From: Chthonomonadaceae bacterium
GTDB taxonomy: Bacteria; Armatimonadota; Chthonomonadetes; Chthonomonadales; Chthonomonadaceae
Direction: 5' to 3'
DNA length: 6,846 nt
Assembly (NCBI GenBank): GCA_025355115.1
Contig: JANXLO010000538.1
Location: 1 to 6,846 of the forward strand
The translations under genes and the position numbers were made by a program. Positions 5,818-6,846 of this stretch are shown piece after piece. Position 1 is the stretch's first letter. Each line of letters begins with the position of its first letter. The notes beneath the pieces are model-generated. The model had not been told where the DNA came from. It made no database searches and saw nothing but the letters and a program-made list of their open reading frames with translations.

Positions 5818-6846
5818 TTAGAAGTCGTCGTTGATCCAGGTCGGAGGGCCATCCAGAAGGAGATGCAGAGCCTCATAGCCCGGCTCGGAATGGACCGAAA
5901 TCGTCTCGGCTTCCCGCAGATCCGCAAGGCCGGGGGTGCCGAAAAAGGCCTGAGTCAGCTGGCGAATGTCCATTTCAATTCCCGCTGGCTTATCGGTTGG
6001 AGACACCTCTACGCTGCCCTGCCCGAACTCGATCCTCCAGGTTCGCTCGTTCCAGGGAGCGTTTGCATCATTGATGGCTACGTTGACGCTGCCAGTCAGA
6101 TCTTCCCTTGGTCGCAGGCAGGTCAGCGCGCCAGGAACATCGACGATGCGGGCCATCTGAAGCGGGTTGAGCTTGGTAGACAGCCCCCAATCCATAAATT
6201 GATTCCATAGCCCATCGTTCTCAGGGCCGCTCCACGCAAATTTCTTGATCTGCATTTCGTGTCGATGGAGCAGTCCCAGGAGACCACGCCGCGCGCGCGG
6301 AGTCAGGGCAATAAACTCTCTGATGGCTGTCTCCTTCTCCTCCCAGCCGTGATAGATTAGATAGCCTTCGACCCGGCCTCCCCGCTCATGGACGAAGGCA
6401 AAGGCATGCTTCTTTTTGCCGTCATTCAGCAGACGAGTCCACTCCCCTTCCGAACGCACGAGCATCCCCCTGTACCGCGAAGCAAATTCCGCGTACATTC
6501 CCTGGATGCGGGACTTGTCCTCGGCAGTCGCGGATCGAACGAACTCGGTCTCTGGATCCGGTCTCAGCGTCCGCGACGTGACCGTGTAGTGGCGGGACAT
6601 CCCGGCCCAGTCCCAACCGAGCTTCTGATAGAAGCTCCAGCTGAAAGGAGAGAGGACCGAAGTCACCTGACCCGCCTCCTTCATGCGCTCGAGAGCGTAT
6701 CTGATAGCATCGCCAGCATAGCCTTTGCCTCGCGCAGCAGGCAGGCAGGCTACCCCTCCCAAAGCTCCCATCTGCACCTGCACATTCGCGCCGAACTGGA
6801 GCTTGCAGTCCACGACAAGCACAGCCGCCTGCAGGCCAGCGGGGTC
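5818..6846 (-). CDS. Eis-like GNAT N-acetyltransferase, 5' end beyond window
   Basis: This is an acetyl-CoA-dependent N-acetyltransferase of the Eis type; relatives acetylate amines of aminoglycosides, peptides or polyamines. The frame stays open to the window edge. The GTG at 6822 is only an internal valine codon, with eight more codons (DPAGLQAA) before it, so the first few dozen residues are missing. Counting from that GTG, GGVACLPAARGKGYAGD (22-38) is the acetyl-CoA-binding motif A with its RGKGYAG loop. SFYQKLGW (63-70) holds the tyrosine (Y65) matching the catalytic Tyr126 of M. tuberculosis Eis. Residues about 90-215 fit the second GNAT-like domain, and about 220-334 the SCP2-like C-terminal domain. 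The protein ends in phenylalanine (NDDF), as Eis does, where the C-terminal carboxylate acts as the base. It is probably cytoplasmic and hexameric like its relatives. The TAA shares one base with an ATG of the SMR-like gene, indicating one operon. Confidence 0.88.
   Translation of the reverse strand, partial: DPAGLQAAVLVVDCKLQFGANVQVQMGALGGVACLPAARGKGYAGDAIRYALERMKEAGQVTSVLSPFSWSFYQKLGWDWAGMSRHYTVTSRTLRPDPETEFVRSATAEDKSRIQGMYAEFASRYRGMLVRSEGEWTRLLNDGKKKHAFAFVHERGGRVEGYLIYHGWEEKETAIREFIALTPRARRGLLGLLHRHEMQIKKFAWSGPENDGLWNQFMDWGLSTKLNPLQMARIVDVPGALTCLRPREDLTGSVNVAINDANAPWNERTWRIEFGQGSVEVSPTDKPAGIEMDIRQLTQAFFGTPGLADLREAETISVHSEPGYEALHLLLDGPPTWINDDF

Overview
The window is bacterial and metagenome-like. 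Every gene I can support lies on the minus strand. Third-position GC is moderately high and the proteins are ordinary bacterial families. The replicase is a DnaE1-type DNA polymerase III alpha subunit with an intact PHP domain. Together with an Eis-like acetyltransferase and a DUF433 protein, this suggests a non-proteobacterial phylum. Armatimonadota, Chloroflexota or a relative would fit, but this is an impression from protein style, not a placement.

Layout in the direction of transcription, from right to left. (1) 6846-5414 holds a two-gene unit. The first is an Eis-type N-acetyltransferase cut by the right window edge. Its stop overlaps by one base a possible start of a small four-helix membrane protein that resembles SMR/EmrE drug exporters. 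(2) 5337-5116 is a DUF433 (VapB-like) antitoxin gene in AT-richer DNA, with no toxin gene after it. (3) 5115-4778 is an odd intergenic block. A 150-bp segment is bounded by 23-nt inverted repeats (22/23 match) and packed with smaller hairpins. Part of it, and the sequence just beyond, reads as a 44-codon coding-like fragment without a normal start. (4) 4777-4749 is a near-consensus sigma-70 promoter, followed by a structured leader of about 100 nt and then dnaE, which fills 4642-1067. (5) 1066-632 contains no gene I can support, only two short coding-looking scraps. (6) 631-161 is a 156-residue protein I do not recognise, and 1-160 is essentially featureless.

Functionally, dnaE is the only housekeeping gene. 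The rest is accessory: a modifying enzyme plausibly coupled to an exporter, and an orphan antitoxin next to what looks like a small mobile or repeated element. I see no CRISPR array, insertion sequence, rRNA or tRNA. The best candidates for something undescribed are the hairpin-rich inverted-repeat block upstream of dnaE and the coupled acetyltransferase/SMR-like pair.
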